A program made the translations under genes and the position numbers. Source: Patella vulgata (lineage: Eukaryota > Mollusca > Gastropoda > Patellidae). Taken from it: a DNA stretch of 64,000 nucleotides. Shown here one piece after another: positions 22,544 through 33,043 of this stretch (the stretch's first letter is position 1; every line of letters begins with the position of its first letter). The notes beneath the pieces were generated by a model. It saw nothing but the letters and a program-made list of their open reading frames with translations, made no database searches and was not told the origin of the DNA. The stretch is from positions 88,843,730 to 88,907,729 of the forward strand of contig NC_065880.2 of the NCBI RefSeq assembly GCF_932274485.2, written 5' to 3'.

Positions 22544-23100
22544 ACTACGTGCGGCCATAATGCAAGACATTTTTGATTGCAAAATATGTTACGTGCCCTT
22601 GTTCTCTGTCTGATTAACAGGCCGGGATAATTAAGACTATTTTCTATGAAACATTACAGAAAGCTAGATCAGTAAATCTAATTTCTTAACTTATTCATTA
22701 GGCAATTGAACCATTATTTTAAGAACCTGGTAAAAACAGGAGGAAAATACTGCTATTTGTGCCTAACGAAGGAGCTTCGGAGATATGAATTCTACTATAC
22801 CAGAAGATGCCGCTCCTGATGGTGTAGTTAATGATAAAGCAAATAAAAAAAAAAAACGAACGTAATTTTCTAAAGCTGCTGTAACAGCCAAAAAGCGAAA
22901 TATTATTGTTATTCAGAATTGTTAACAATAGATTTTTTTAAAGCTTTAATATTTGATAGAAATTTTCACATTCGATGACTGTTTATAGTCTCATAGAATA
23001 TACTGCTTAGTATTCTTGCACCCTGAGTTTAGCAAGAAATCACTTTGGGACAAGTCATTGAACCGTGCACATTCGCTGTGGCGGGTTCAACTTTTAACAG
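22544..23100. other. No gene seen
   Basis: Unique sequence; no frame above about 69 codons. Confidence 0.5.
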
Positions 23101-23391
23101 AACAAATTTTGACTGAAATGAAGGACTGAAGACGCCCAACAGTTGACTATGAAGGAAATTTTGCGTGGACAAGGGCACTATGTCTTATGTCAAAGTGTAC
23201 ACAGGACCTCAGTTTTTCATCCCATCTAAACAACTATACATTATCCCTTGCCAGGCTGACGAGGGGGAACCGCGCCAGAAAATCCTAATGAAATTTCTCG
23301 GCCAATGTCTCGGCCAATGTAGGGATCAAACACAGGACCTCCAAGTTAGCGAGTCAACATCTTTCTCACCGATCTACCGTGGCTCCCGAAT
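23101..23391 (-). mobile_element. SINE-B, old copy with head
   Basis: Reverse body (GGACCTCAGTTTTTCATCCC, AGGGGGAACC) and head (TCTTTCTCACCGATCTACCG). CTCGGCCAATGT is duplicated at about 23299-23322. Confidence 0.75.
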
Positions 23392-23598
23392 AGATTATAA
23401 TATACAAGGATAAGGAAGAATAGATTACTAGGGGTTATCGTTATTCTAAGGTTATCTGTAACGATTGTGTTTAAATAAAATCAATAGAAAATATATAATA
23501 GCTTGCTTGTTTTAAATATTTTATCTGATAATAAAATTAACAATCCTTAATCTAATCAAGTTGAAACAGATAATTTCTTTCATAATTTCTTTTGTTTA

Positions 23599-23910
23599 AA
23601 GATACATTATGAGAGATTCGATAACGAGTTGGCAGTTCTCACTATAATAGTTAAAAACTAGATAATGTAAAGGCAATTTGCTGAAAATTTCATTCAAATT
23701 GAACCACTATGAACCGAGAACTAAGCAGTTGAAATTTTTGCCTAGCCTCGATCATCATTACTAATGTCAGTACGATAAACAGCATAGTCTCGATTATCCA
23801 TTTATTTGTTAAATCGTGAAGGAAAGTTATGCAGTAAATCGGCTCATAATCCACTAAAGATCGCAGGCTAGCATAACCATCTAGAGTTGATTATGGTCTG
23901 GATAGGTTAA
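23599..23910 (+). mobile_element. MITE-1, left part
   Basis: AAAGATACATTATGAGAGATT starts a copy that runs only to TTATGGTCTGGATAGGTTAA. There it meets a second left end, so two MITE-1 copies lie head to tail. Confidence 0.75.
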
Positions 23911-24655
23911 AGATACATTATGGGATACAGTTCTCGCTATAATAGTTAAAAACTAGATAATGTAAAGGTAGTTTGATGAAAATTTCAGTCAAATTTGTCC
24001 ACTATGAACCGAGATATCAGCTTTGTAAATTTCCGCCTAGCCTCGTTCATCATTACTAAAGTTAGTACATTAAAAAGCATAGTCTCGATTATCCATTGTT
24101 TTGATTTAATTATCAATGAGCGTTGCAGCATATAGGATTTTAATCCAGTCGGTATCAAAGGCTAGCCTTGACATCGAGAGTTGATTATGGTTTGGATAAT
24201 TTTATTAATGTCTAATTAATAATTTAGATAACATTTCAGTCCTAAAGAAAGACCTGCAATAGACAGATTTAGCTCTTGCATAATGTATGTTTAATTAATG
24301 TCTAATTAATAATTTAGATAACATTTCAGTCCTAAAGAAAGACCTGCAATAGACAGATTTAGCTCTTGCATAATGTATGTTTAATTAATGTCTAATTAAT
24401 AATTTAGATAACATTTCAGTCCTAACGAAAGACCTGCAATAGACAGATTTAGCTCTTGCATAATGTATGTTTAATTAATGTCTAATTAATAATATAGATA
24501 ACATTTCAGTCCTAAAGAAAGACCTGCAATAGACAGATTTAGCTCTTGCATAATGTATGTTTAATTAATGTCTAATTAATAATTTAGATAACATTTCAGT
24601 CCTAAAGAAAGACCTGCAATAGACAGATTTAGCTCTTGCATAATGTATGTTTCGT
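23908..24655 (+). mobile_element. MITE-1 with five-fold right-end array
   Basis: It opens with TTAAAGATACATTATGGGAT, passes through the usual inner blocks and ends in five tandem 90-bp modules (separate entry). Confidence 0.85.
24211..24650 (+). repeat. 90-bp tandem array built from the MITE-1 right end
   Basis: Units start at 24211, 24301, 24391, 24481 and 24571. Each reads TCTAATTAATAATTTAGATA, then ACATTTCAGTCCTAAAGAAA, and ends GCATAATGTATGTTTAATTA. They differ by only one or two bases, so the expansion is recent. Confidence 0.95.
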
Positions 24656-24702
24656 TTAATGTTTTATAGTTTGCTTGTCTTTCTCTCAATGTTCTGCAAG
24701 TC

Positions 24703-24770
24703 GTGTGAAATAGCTTTGTTTTACGTCCGCTTCCACCTAAGTGATATCGCAGACAAGGAAGCCATGTTTT
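24703..24770 (-). mobile_element. SINE-C tail fragment
   Basis: Reverse of the SINE-C 3' end: TTTTACGTCCGCTTCCACCT, AAGTGATATCGCAGACAAGG. Confidence 0.65.
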
Positions 24771-24779
24771 GAAGAAGCT

Positions 24780-25400
24780 GTGTTATAGTTCACTTAGCTC
24801 TGTGTTTTACTTAGCTCTGTGTTTTACTCTGTGTTTTACTTAGCTCTGTGTTTTACTTAGCTCTGTTTTACTTAGCTCCATGTTTTACTTAGCTCTGTGA
24901 TGTACTCACACTTAACCCAGAGTTTTATTTAGCTTTACGTTTGACTTTGTGCTTATTTTTACTTACTTCTATGTTTCAGTTTGAGCTTAGTTTTACTTAG
25001 CAGGGTAAGCTTACTCTTCCGGACACCTGTTACCACTGTTTGTCGTGTATTTTGTACACGATGAACAGTCCATTTGCTGATTACACTATTTTGCCAATAC
25101 CGGTTTTTTTTTTGGACTTCGAAATTTGGCTAAGAGTTTGGATTGTTCGTACTTGGTTGTATTTTATCACTAACACTTAGCCTAGAGTTTTACTTAGTGT
25201 GTTGCACTTAATTTTGTGTTCAGAGTTTTATTTAGCTATGTGTTTCCCTTACACTTTGCTCTGAGTTTTACTTAGCTATGTGTTTCACTTACAATTTGCT
25301 CTGAGTTTTATTTAGCTATGTGTTTCACTTACAATTTGCTCAGAGTTGTGTTTCCCTTACACTTTGCTCAGAGTATTACTTAGCTCTGTGTTTCACTTAA
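24780..25400. repeat. Degenerate TTACTTAGCTCTGTGTTT array
   Basis: Many irregular units of TTTTACTTAGCTCTGTG, later ACTTTGCTCTGAGTTTTA. It is split at 25004-25175 by dispersed repeat R1. Confidence 0.8.
25004..25175 (+). repeat. Dispersed repeat R1, copy 2
   Basis: Near-identical to 1620-1800 (GGTAAGCTTACTCTTCCGG; CAGTCCATTTGCTGATTACA), inserted within the tandem array. It lacks a short internal duplication (ACACTATTTTGC) that copy 1 has. Confidence 0.75.
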
Positions 25401-25424
25401 AATCATATTTTACTCGGATCCAAA

Positions 25425-25600
25425 GGGTTAAATTGATTCCCAAGTTGAGATTACCATCTGCCTTTATATATATGACTTCTTTATACAGTTTAAATCGACT
25501 ACCAAGTTGAGATTACCATCTGCCTTTATATATATGATTTCTATATATTGTTTAAATCTACTCCCAAGTTGAGATAACCATCTGTCTATCATATCTGTTT
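25425..25600. repeat. ~62-bp tandem repeat, three units
   Basis: Each unit contains CCAAGTTGAGATTACCATCT and, in two, GCCTTTATATATATGA. Confidence 0.8.
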
Positions 25601-25774
25601 GTATGTTTAGTTATCAGATTTGATAAGTGTTATTGTATTATTTAGGAGGGTTGTCTACCAGATTGGTGTAGAAGAGTTTTTTTGTTGATGTTTTTATCTA
25701 TGTTAAGATTAACAGATGATTTTGTTTTATTATTTGATGATTATGATTAGCTTGCTTTGTACTTGTCTCATGTT
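25601..25774. other. Unique spacer
   Basis: AT-rich, nothing recognised. Confidence 0.4.
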
Positions 25775-26000
25775 CCGACGTGGTTTACCCTTGTCGGTGG
25801 TGCAAGAAGGAGGGCCTGATAAGGACAGCTGTCTAGTCATTCGGATGGGATGAAAAACCGAGGTCCCGTGTATACATTGGCTTGCACATAAAAGATACCT
25901 TAGTAGTTGGAATTCGATATAAGAGTAGGTCGTATGGTATATGCCCATCTTCATTAGCCCAGTCGGAGCAGAACAGTAGAACGTTAAACCCTATTTCATT
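25775..26000 (+). mobile_element. SINE-B, 5'-truncated
   Basis: Starts at CCGACGTGGTTTACCCTTGT and ends GTAGAACGTTAAACCC plus one ATTTC-type unit. Confidence 0.85.
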
Positions 26001-26020
26001 TGTACTTGTCTTATAGTTAG

Positions 26021-26275
26021 AGGAGGGGGGCGGGGTGAATGGTCTAAGACATGCATTTTAGATCATAAGGTCTGTCATTGAGTCAAGTGGAGTGGTTTCG
26101 ATTCCCCGCTTGTACAGGACAAGGAGCAGGGTCTCATGTCTGAATCCTCCCACTGCTAATTACAAAGATCGCTACGCAAAAACAAATTATTTAAATAAAA
26201 CTAAAATATATGTTAGTCCCAAAATATGGTTTGTGCTGAGTGGACGTTGAGCTCCATCTCTCTCTCTCTCTCCAA
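26021..26275 (+). mobile_element. SINE-A, diverged
   Basis: B box GGTTTCGATTCCCCGC, then GACAAGGAGCAGGGTC; the core is partly lost. It ends GAGTGGACGTTGAGC and a CT tract. Confidence 0.8.
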
Positions 26276-26289
26276 ACAGGTTTAGATTC

Positions 26290-26695
26290 TTTAAACATAC
26301 ATTATGCAAGAGCTAAATCTGCCTATTGCAGGTCTTTCTTTAGGACTGAAATGTTATCTAAACTATTAATTAGACATTAATTAACCTATCCAGACCATAA
26401 TCAACTCTAGATGGCATCGCTAGCCTGTGATCTTTAGTGGATTATGAGCCGATTTACTGCATAACTTTCTTTCACGATTTATCGATTAAAAGGATAATCG
26501 AGACTATGCTGTTTATCATACTGACTTTAGTAATGATGATCAAGGTTGGGCGGAAATTTCAACCGCTTAGTTCTCGGTTCATAGTGGATCAATTTGAATG
26601 AAATTTTCAGCAAATTGCCTTTACATTATCTAGTTTTTAACTATTATAGCGAGAACTGCCAACTCGTTATCGAATCTCCCATGCCTCTTTAACTA
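26290..26695 (-). mobile_element. MITE-1, full length
   Basis: Left: TTTAAACATACATTATGCAA. Right: TCGAATCTCCCATGCCTCTT. Both match the family ends in reverse, with all inner blocks in order. Confidence 0.88.
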
Positions 26696-26784
26696 TAACT
26701 TATCAAAACATCACCCAAACCCAGAGATTTAACTACTTTATAATAGAAATAATTGGTTGATGGAGTCTTTTAGTTGTGCGGAGT

Positions 26785-26945
26785 GGATGAAAAACCGAGG
26801 TCCTGTGTACACATAAGCATGCACTTAAAAGATCTCTTGACAGTTGGAATTAGATATAAGAGTAAGCCATAGCGCCATTTTCCAGGAAAAATTCCCCCGA
26901 TGGTCATAGCACATGGCAGAAAAGTAGGACGTTAAACCCCAAGAT
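26785..26945 (+). mobile_element. SINE-B, 5'-truncated
   Basis: GATGAAAAACCGAGGTCCTG to AGTAGGACGTTAAACCCC, with a deletion near 26905. Confidence 0.8.
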
Positions 26946-27029
26946 AAAGTTAAAAGTCTGGTGACCATCTGGGCTTGGAACAGGATATATATGGTGGATA
27001 AAACCATTTCTACAATAGTTCTAAACATT

Positions 27030-27245
27030 GTTGTTGGGTTTTTTTTCTAACAGATCAAAAACTTATTTTTCGTGTGTAGTAATAGAGTTATTTTGTGTTC
27101 CTGGGAACCGAATATATGCGGTGGGTGAAATTGTTAGATTAATAGTTTTAAAGATAATTTCTTTTTTCTTGACAGATAAAAAACTATTTTCTATATCTTA
27201 TACAATAGAACTATTTTGTTTTCCTGGGAGAGAATTGGGGTTTAA
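27030..27245. repeat. ~125-bp duplication
   Basis: Two units share ACAGATMAAAAACT, TTTTC and ATAGARYTATTTTGT followed by TCCTGGGA. Confidence 0.65.
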
Positions 27246-27289
27246 CATTCAAGATGGACATATGAAGAGTCCAGGGGAACAATGATCTA

Positions 27290-28220
27290 AGTCACATTTT
27301 TGTCTTTTCGCATAGAAGGCAAAACAGACTTTTGGACGAGAATGCTTGATGCGAACAGAACAACGAATGGGTTTAATTACAACTTTAAAATGATGTTAAT
27401 ACGAATCATAATTACCAGTACAACAACTGATTTCCTCTTTTCAGCCAAATTAAGGTCAAATAAAGGGTACAATGGACGTATTTGTCCGGAAGGCCATTTC
27501 ACAAGGGCCTTGGTCCGATGTGACTCTGTTCATTTATACCTGAAATTGATTGTTCCACAGAAAGCTTATACAATTTGCTACCAGATGGCGCCATTAAAGG
27601 GACAATAACACTCTTGCTGGCTTGACAGCTCCAGAAAATAAAAAATAGCCTTATTCTAAGAACTAGATGTGTTAGTGTCCTACCTGTTGTGTAAATTATC
27701 CATTAAATCCTATTTTACTTGTCCAAAGGGTTCAAAAATATTTTTAAATCCAAGTCACATTTGAAAAGCTTTACGTCAGGCTTTTCAAATCATTTAGTTG
27801 AATTTTTCCAATTTTTTAAATTAGGTGTGTTAAGATGAAATTTGTATCATCAATTAATTGGAATACTGTAAAATAGTACAATTTGTTGACCAGAATAAAG
27901 ATTGGGACATATTATTCAGTTACAACATGAGTGGAATTGAGCCTTTAACTGGGGTTAGTTGAAAAAGTGACTTAGATCGTTCTTCCCCAGGGCTCTTCAA
28001 ATGTTATACAGTTGGCTTTTAGTAAGTGCAGGGGGACTGCACCACACACAATTACACAGAACAAATCTACGGACAAGTCACAATACGCAGAAATCACAAA
28101 CAAACTTACATATCAGATTAAGTGAATAGATCCGGGGGATAGCTGTAAGCATCCACTGCGCTGTACAGTCCCGGGCCTGTAGTGATACAGGCTATACTCA
28201 ATAATTGAAAACTGCAAATT
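27290..28220. other. No convincing gene
   Basis: A 102-codon plus-strand frame at 27300-27608 starts only with TTG and resembles nothing known. A perfect 11-bp hairpin (ATTTGAAAAGC / GCTTTTCAAAT) lies at about 27759-27790. Confidence 0.5.
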
Positions 28221-28234
28221 CCAACTGTTAATGG

Positions 28235-28510
28235 TGTTGTGGGGTGGGGGGGTTGTGTGAGTGGCCGAATGATTAGCGTGTGTGCGTTGTATCACATAAG
28301 ATCTGTCATTGAATCAACTGGCGTGGTTTCGATTCCCCGGTTGAACATGACAAGGAGTAGGGTCGCCTGCCCAACCTTGTGGGTTTTCTTCGAGTTCTCC
28401 GGTTTCCTCCCATTGCTAAAGACTCCTACACGCAAGCGAATTATTAAGATAAAATTCAACCATGTGTTAGTCCCAAAATGACCTAGTTTGTGTCATGGAC
28501 ATTAAACCCA
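28235..28510 (+). mobile_element. SINE-A without CT tail
   Basis: Head GTGGCCGAATGATTAGCGTG, B box GGTTTCGATTCCCCGG, core and TTTGTGTCATGGACATTAAA. Confidence 0.87.
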
Positions 28511-28602
28511 TGAGTTTAAAAATTAACAAAAACTGAAAGTATTTTATTAATCTCACTATTTAGGAGAGCGTTTTAGCTAATTTGCAGGAGTCTTTAATGA
28601 CT

Positions 28603-28880
28603 CGGGGGGTTGGATGGCTGAATGGTTAGCATGTGCGCGCTGTATCATTAAGTCTGTCATTGAGTCAGCTGGCGTGGTTTCGAATCCCCGGTTGTACGTG
28701 ACAAGGAGTAGGGTGGCCTGTCCAACCTTGTGGGTTTTCTCCGGGTCCTCCGGTTTCCTCCCACTGCTAAAGACCCCTACGCGCAAGCGAATTATGGAAA
28801 TTAAATTGAACCATATGTTAGTCCCGAAATGACCTAGTTTGTGTTGAGTGGACGTTAAACCCCATTTTTCTCTCTCTCTC
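28603..28880 (+). mobile_element. SINE-A reference-like copy
   Basis: GGTTGGATGGCTGAATGGTT (A-box region), GTGGTTTCGAATCCCCGG (B-box region) and GTACGTGACAAGGAGTAGG are present. The core TCCGGTTTCCTCCCACTGCT, TTAGTCCCGAAATGACC and GAGTGGACGTTAAACCCC follow, then CT. The two boxes match the internal RNA polymerase III promoter of tRNA-derived SINEs. The A box resembles tRNA-Leu/Ser (TGGCCGAGTGG). Known SINE superfamilies carry conserved cores; I could not assign this one with certainty. Confidence 0.92.
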
Positions 28881-28902
28881 TTAAACTAGCACCTTTCTCA
28901 CC

Positions 28903-29285
28903 GGAGGATCACGGTAACTAAGTGGGTAAGGCGCTGGCTCGCTAGCCTGGAGGTCGGGTGTTCGATCCCTGCATTGGCCGAGAAAGTTCATCCTGTTTTT
29001 CCGGCGTGGTTCCCCCTTGTCAGGGATGCAGGACGGAGGGCCTGACAAAGACAGCTGTCTAGTCATTCGGATGAGACGAAAAACCGAGGTCCAGTGTACA
29101 CATTGGCAATGGCATGCACGTAAAAGATCCCTTGACAGTTGGAATTCGATATAAGAGTAGGCCGTAGTGCCGCTGTCCGGGCAAAATTTCCCTCATAGCA
29201 CACTGTATGGCGTATGCCCGTCTTCATTAGCCCAGTTTGGAGCAAAACAGTAGGACGTTAAACCTCATTTCATTTCATTTCATTT
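28903..29285 (+). mobile_element. SINE-B, full length with 13-bp target-site duplication
   Basis: CACCTTTCTCACC at 28890-28902 is repeated at 29286-29298. It carries both box elements (GTAACTAAGTGGGTAAGGCG; GGGTGTTCGATCCC), the complete body and a three- to four-fold ATTTC tail. Its target is a satellite unit that continues on the right. Confidence 0.95.
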
Positions 29286-29298
29286 CACCTTTCTCACC

Positions 29299-30145
29299 AA
29301 GCCATCAGTCTGGAAGATTAAAAGTTATCTTTCATGAAGTACCACCTGCCATTAGATAATAAGAACTGGAGCCGCCTGGGCCGAATGTTCACATGTATAT
29401 TAATGGTATAAGAATCTATATATACAGCGTTGTGTTTTGGTCATGGTGGGCAATAGAGATTAAAAGATCCCTTGACAGTTGGAATTCGATATAAGAGTAG
29501 GCCGTAGTGCCGCTGTCCGGGCAAAATTTCCCTCATAGCACACTGTATGGCGTATGCCCGTCTTCATTAGCCCAGTTCGGAGCAAAACAGTAGGACGTTA
29601 AACCTCATTTCATTTCACCTTTCTCACCAAGCCATCAGTCTGGAAGATTAAAAGTTATCTTTCATGAAGTACCACCTGCCATTAGATAATAAGAACTGGA
29701 GCCGCCTGGGCCGAATGTTCACATGTATATTAATGGTATAAGAATCTATATATACAGCGTTGTGTTTTGGTCATGGGGGGCAATAGAGATTAAAAGTTAT
29801 TAGATATTATACTTACCACCTACCATTCAATAATAGGAAATGGAGCTGCCTGGGCCGAATGTTCACATATATATTAATGGTATAATAATTTATATATAGC
29901 GTTTTGTTTTGGTCATGGGTTCAAGGGAGATTAAATGTTATCAGTTATTATACTTACCACCTACCATTCAATAATTGAAAATGGAGCCGCCTGGGCCGAA
30001 TGTTCACATATCTATTAATGGTATAATTTATATATAGCGTTTTGTTTTTGTCGTGGGAGCAAGGGAGATTAAAAGTTATCAGTTATTATACTTACCACCT
30101 ACCATTAGATAATAGGAAATGGAGCCGCCTGGGCTGAAAGTTTAC
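29299..30145 (+). repeat. ~140-bp satellite, five units, partly co-duplicated with SINE-B
   Basis: GGAGCCGCCTGGGCCGAATG starts near 29368, 29698, 29842, 29983 and 30121. The first and second units are 340 bases apart rather than ~140. The reason is that the SINE-B tail (29121-29285) was copied along with the satellite to 29461-29620. The two 340-bp copies differ by only a few bases. Confidence 0.9.
29461..29617 (+). mobile_element. SINE-B 3' part, copied by segmental duplication
   Basis: Starts abruptly at TAAAAGATCCCTTGACAG, directly after satellite sequence. It ends in CATTTCACCTTTCTCACC, the same target-site copy as the parent insertion. It is therefore a duplicate, not a new insertion. 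Confidence 0.92.
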
Positions 30146-30149
30146 ATTT

Positions 30150-30636
30150 ATTATTGTTATTATATTTATCATATAGTCAGACAGGTTTCTGTTAAACAGC
30201 GGGACTGCCATAATCCATACCAAGTAAATAAAATAAATTATTTTCTTAATCTCATCCAGACACTCAGAATTTATCTACATCAACAATTCTGGCTTCTGGC
30301 AGCCTGATCTTTTAAGACACTGACTTTTATTCTCTGCTCCCCAGGAGATGTCAAAACTAATTCATGGTGGATTTTATAAACATGAAAAATGGCTGCTGGT
30401 TCTGAAGAACTTGCCTTTTGATCTTGATGTTGATTGAGAATGGAGTGTTTTGGGTTAACTGGTTTTCTTGATTATTAAATTTGAAAAATGTAGTTTTTAT
30501 TGTATTGTTGTTACCACTGTCTGTTGGTTCTTTCATTGACCATGACTGAGATAAGGGTATTAGAAATGTAACAAAAAAATTGAATAAAAAGCAATCGTGA
30601 AGGGGTTAGCAAAAACAACCGATTTTGATAAGAATT
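30150..30636. other. No gene seen
   Basis: Unique AT-rich sequence. Confidence 0.5.
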
Positions 30637-30639
30637 TTT

Positions 30640-30853
30640 TTTTTTAACTTTTTTTTGTCTAGGGTGCAGTCTTCCTGCATGAACTAACAGACAGTTGGCA
30701 ATAATGTGTCTGTCAGATTTAGTGCTTGTATCAGGGGGTTATAACTTTTTTTAACTTTTTTTTGTCTAGGGTGCAGTCTTCCTGCATGAACTAACAGACA
30801 GTTGGCAATAATGTGTCTGTCAGATTTAGTGCTTGTATCAGGGGGTTATATTG
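30640..30853. repeat. Exact 107-bp tandem duplication
   Basis: AACTTTTTTTTGTCTAGGG starts at 30646 and 30753, and the two units read identically through CAGGGGGTTATA. Confidence 0.93.
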
Positions 30854-30984
30854 AGTGGCTCAGTGAGTATGATGTTGACTCGCCATCCCAGAGAGCAGAG
30901 TTCCCGTAAAGTAGAGTTAAATAGGGAATTTTGTTTGTTATGTTCAGTGGCTCAGTGAATACCAGGAGGACGTAGATCCTGATT

Positions 30985-31155
30985 GCGATCCCTTCTTGGT
31001 CGAGTGAGTTCATCAGGATTTTCTGACGTGGTTCCCCCTTGTCAGGGGTGCACGTGAAAGAACCCTTGACAGTTGAATTTTAAATTAAGAGTAGGCCTGT
31101 CTTCATTAGTCGAGTCGGTACAGAAAGGTAGAGCTATAAAACCTCATTTGATTTT
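30985..31155 (+). mobile_element. SINE-B, degenerate with internal deletion
   Basis: GTTCATCAGGATTTTCTGAC, GTGGTTCCCCCTTGTCAG, then a jump to TGCACGTGAAAGAACCCTTG. Confidence 0.75.
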
Positions 31156-31234
31156 GTTATAATGAAACTGTTTATCTATCAGATATTGTTAAGTCTCAGA
31201 CATTGTTAAGTCTAACTGCTGTGAAGGAAATTAC

Positions 31235-31345
31235 TGAAATCATATTAATCCATGCCCTAATAGCTTATGGAAATGAACAAACACAGGAGGGAGGGCAATA
31301 GAACATTAATCCATAGCTAATAGCTTATGGAAATGAACAAATTAA
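31235..31345. repeat. Short duplication
   Basis: ATTAATCCAT and CTAATAGCTTATGGAAATGA, ACAAA occur twice, about 62 bases apart. Confidence 0.75.
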
Positions 31346-31439
31346 TTTGCCAACCATAAAATGCCTACTCTAGACTGTGCCCGGTGTGCCCCCTCTAAAA
31401 ACTTCACTGCCACTCCGAAGCCAGCAAGCTGGCCACAGG

Positions 31440-31650
31440 CCTGAACCCCGGTCATTTCATTTGTCGGGTTTTCTGCCTTGGTTACTCCTTTTCAGTGGTG
31501 CAGGACCGTGGGCCTGGCAAGGGAAAACCTACAGTCGTTGGGATGAGACAAAAACAAAGGAATTTTCCCTCAAAGCACACTGTATGCCATATGCCCATCT
31601 TCATTAGCCCAGTCGGAGTTGAATAGATTTAAACCACATTTCATTTCATT
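31440..31650 (+). mobile_element. SINE-B, degenerate
   Basis: TTTTCAGTGGTGCAGGACCG, GGGATGAGACAAAAAC, a deletion, then TTTTCCCTCAAAGCACACTG and ATTTC tail. Confidence 0.78.
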
Positions 31651-31659
31651 TGGGGAGGG

Positions 31660-31925
31660 GGGGGGCGCGAATGGTTAGTATGTGTGCATGGTATCATTAG
31701 GTCTGTCATTGAGTCAACTGGCATGGTTTTGATTCCCTGGTTTAACGTGACAAGGAGTAGGGTTGTCTGTCTAACCTTGTTGGTTTTCTCCAGGTCCTCC
31801 GGTTTCCTCCCATTATTAAAGACCCCTACGTGCAAGCGAAATATTGAAATAAAATTGAACCATATGTTAGTCCCAAAATGACCTAGTTGGTGTCGAGTGG
31901 ATGTTAAACCCCATTTCTCTTTCCC
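31660..31925 (+). mobile_element. SINE-A
   Basis: The head is partly eroded (GCGCGAATGGTTAGTATG). The core and GAGTGGATGTTAAACCCC end are clear. Confidence 0.87.
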
Positions 31926-32063
31926 AAATTGTGTTAGTCCGAAAATCTCTCTAGTCCCAAGATATCTCCCTCCCCTTCTGGGACATCCCAGAGCGCGCTA
32001 CTGGTGGTGGTCAGTGGCCATCAAACAACAGTATTTAATCAGATGAAACAGATCAGAATGATG

Positions 32064-32324
32064 GGGGGGGGGTTTGAGATGGCCAAGTTGTCTAGAGTGT
32101 CGCGCTCCTTGCTCTAACTGGCCAGTCACCTCTGGCTTGCGGTCGTGGTTTCGATGCCTGGTGTGTGGATATGTGGCTTAGAGATAGGGGGCGCCTTCCC
32201 AACCTCATGGGTTTCCTCTCACAGGAAAGATCCCTGCGCGTGCCCTAAGATAATAAAAATGAAAATAGGACAACTTGTCTGCGATATCAACATCGGTAGA
32301 AGTGGACGTTAAACACAAAGAACA
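32064..32324 (+). mobile_element. SINE-C, full length with target-site duplication
   Basis: ATCAGAATGATG at 32052-32063 is repeated at 32325-32336. The head has GATGGCCAAGTTGTCTAGAG (A-box-like) and GTGGTTTCGATGCC (B-box-like). The body contains CCTCATGGGTTTCCTCTCAC, weakly like the SINE-A core. The 3' end reads TTGTCTGCGATATCA, then GAAGTGGACGTTAAACACAA. The tail fragments at 24703, 40635, 54958 and 61455 belong to this family. Confidence 0.85.
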
Positions 32325-32423
32325 ATCAGAATGATGTAATTTTGTGTATATATATATATATTTATCTACATTGTTTGTAGTTTTTTCAGACAAAAAAATA
32401 AAAAGATCAGAAAATTAATTAAA

Positions 32424-32545
32424 ATACAATGTTTCACATATTGTAAAACAGTACAAGAAATCATTGACAATGTAATACAATGTAATACAATGTTTCATCA
32501 CATATTGTAATACAGTACGAGAAATCATTGACAATATAATACTTA
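32424..32545. repeat. ~85-bp imperfect duplication
   Basis: ACAATGTTTCA, CATATTGTAA, ACAGTAC and GAAATCATTGACAAT occur twice. Confidence 0.8.
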
Positions 32546-32619
32546 TTATAATTTTATAGAATAATAAATAATATGCATGAAGTCTTGAGATAAGTTGACA
32601 AAATGTCACTTTACTGTGA

Positions 32620-32985
32620 AAGATCATGTTCAGGCTCCTGTGCAACATAATATACAGGCCCCTGTTAAAGATCATGTTCAGGCCCCTGTTAAAGATCATG
32701 TTCAGGCCCTTGTTAAAGATCATATTCAGGTCCCTGTTAAAGATCATATTCAGGCCTCTGTGAAACATAACATTCTAGTTCCTGTAGAAGATCAGGTCCC
32801 TATGATAGATCACGTTCAGGTCCCTGTTTAAGATCATATTCAAGCCCCTGTAAAAGATCAGGCCCCTGTTTAAAATTATATTCTGTCTCATGTTAAACAT
32901 ATGCAGGTTTCTGTTAAAGATCATATTCTGGCCCCTGTTAAAGATTGTGTACAGACTCATGTATAAGATCATATCCAGACTCAGG
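32620..32985. repeat. 24-bp minisatellite
   Basis: About fifteen units of GTTAAAGATCATGTTCAGGC plus CCCT. The first part keeps open frames on both strands because the unit is eight codons long; frames of 117 and 78 codons are repeat translations, not genes. It lies about 230 bases beyond the stop codon of the BTB-BACK gene. Confidence 0.92.
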
Positions 32986-33037
32986 GCTGTGAAATAACGT
33001 GCACATGGCTGATAATAAAATATAAATAATAAGTAAA

Positions 33038-33043
33038 TTTTAA
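33038..33043 (-). promoter_or_regulatory. Possible poly(A) signal of the BTB-BACK gene
   Basis: TTTAAT on the plus strand reads ATTAAA on the gene strand, about 172 bases past the stop codon. It is the first common variant I found. No transcript evidence. Confidence 0.3.

Noticed and set aside
27300-27608. 102-codon plus-strand frame
   Set aside because: Starts only with TTG, no recognisable motif, no splice context; length is within chance for a window this size.
28603-28690. Possible tRNA genes at SINE heads
   Set aside because: Boxes are present, but no cloverleaf with acceptor and anticodon stems could be formed, and the same head recurs with SINE bodies.
32415-32831. Frames of 117 and 78 codons on opposite strands
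   Set aside because: Translations of the 24-bp minisatellite, whose unit length is a multiple of three.
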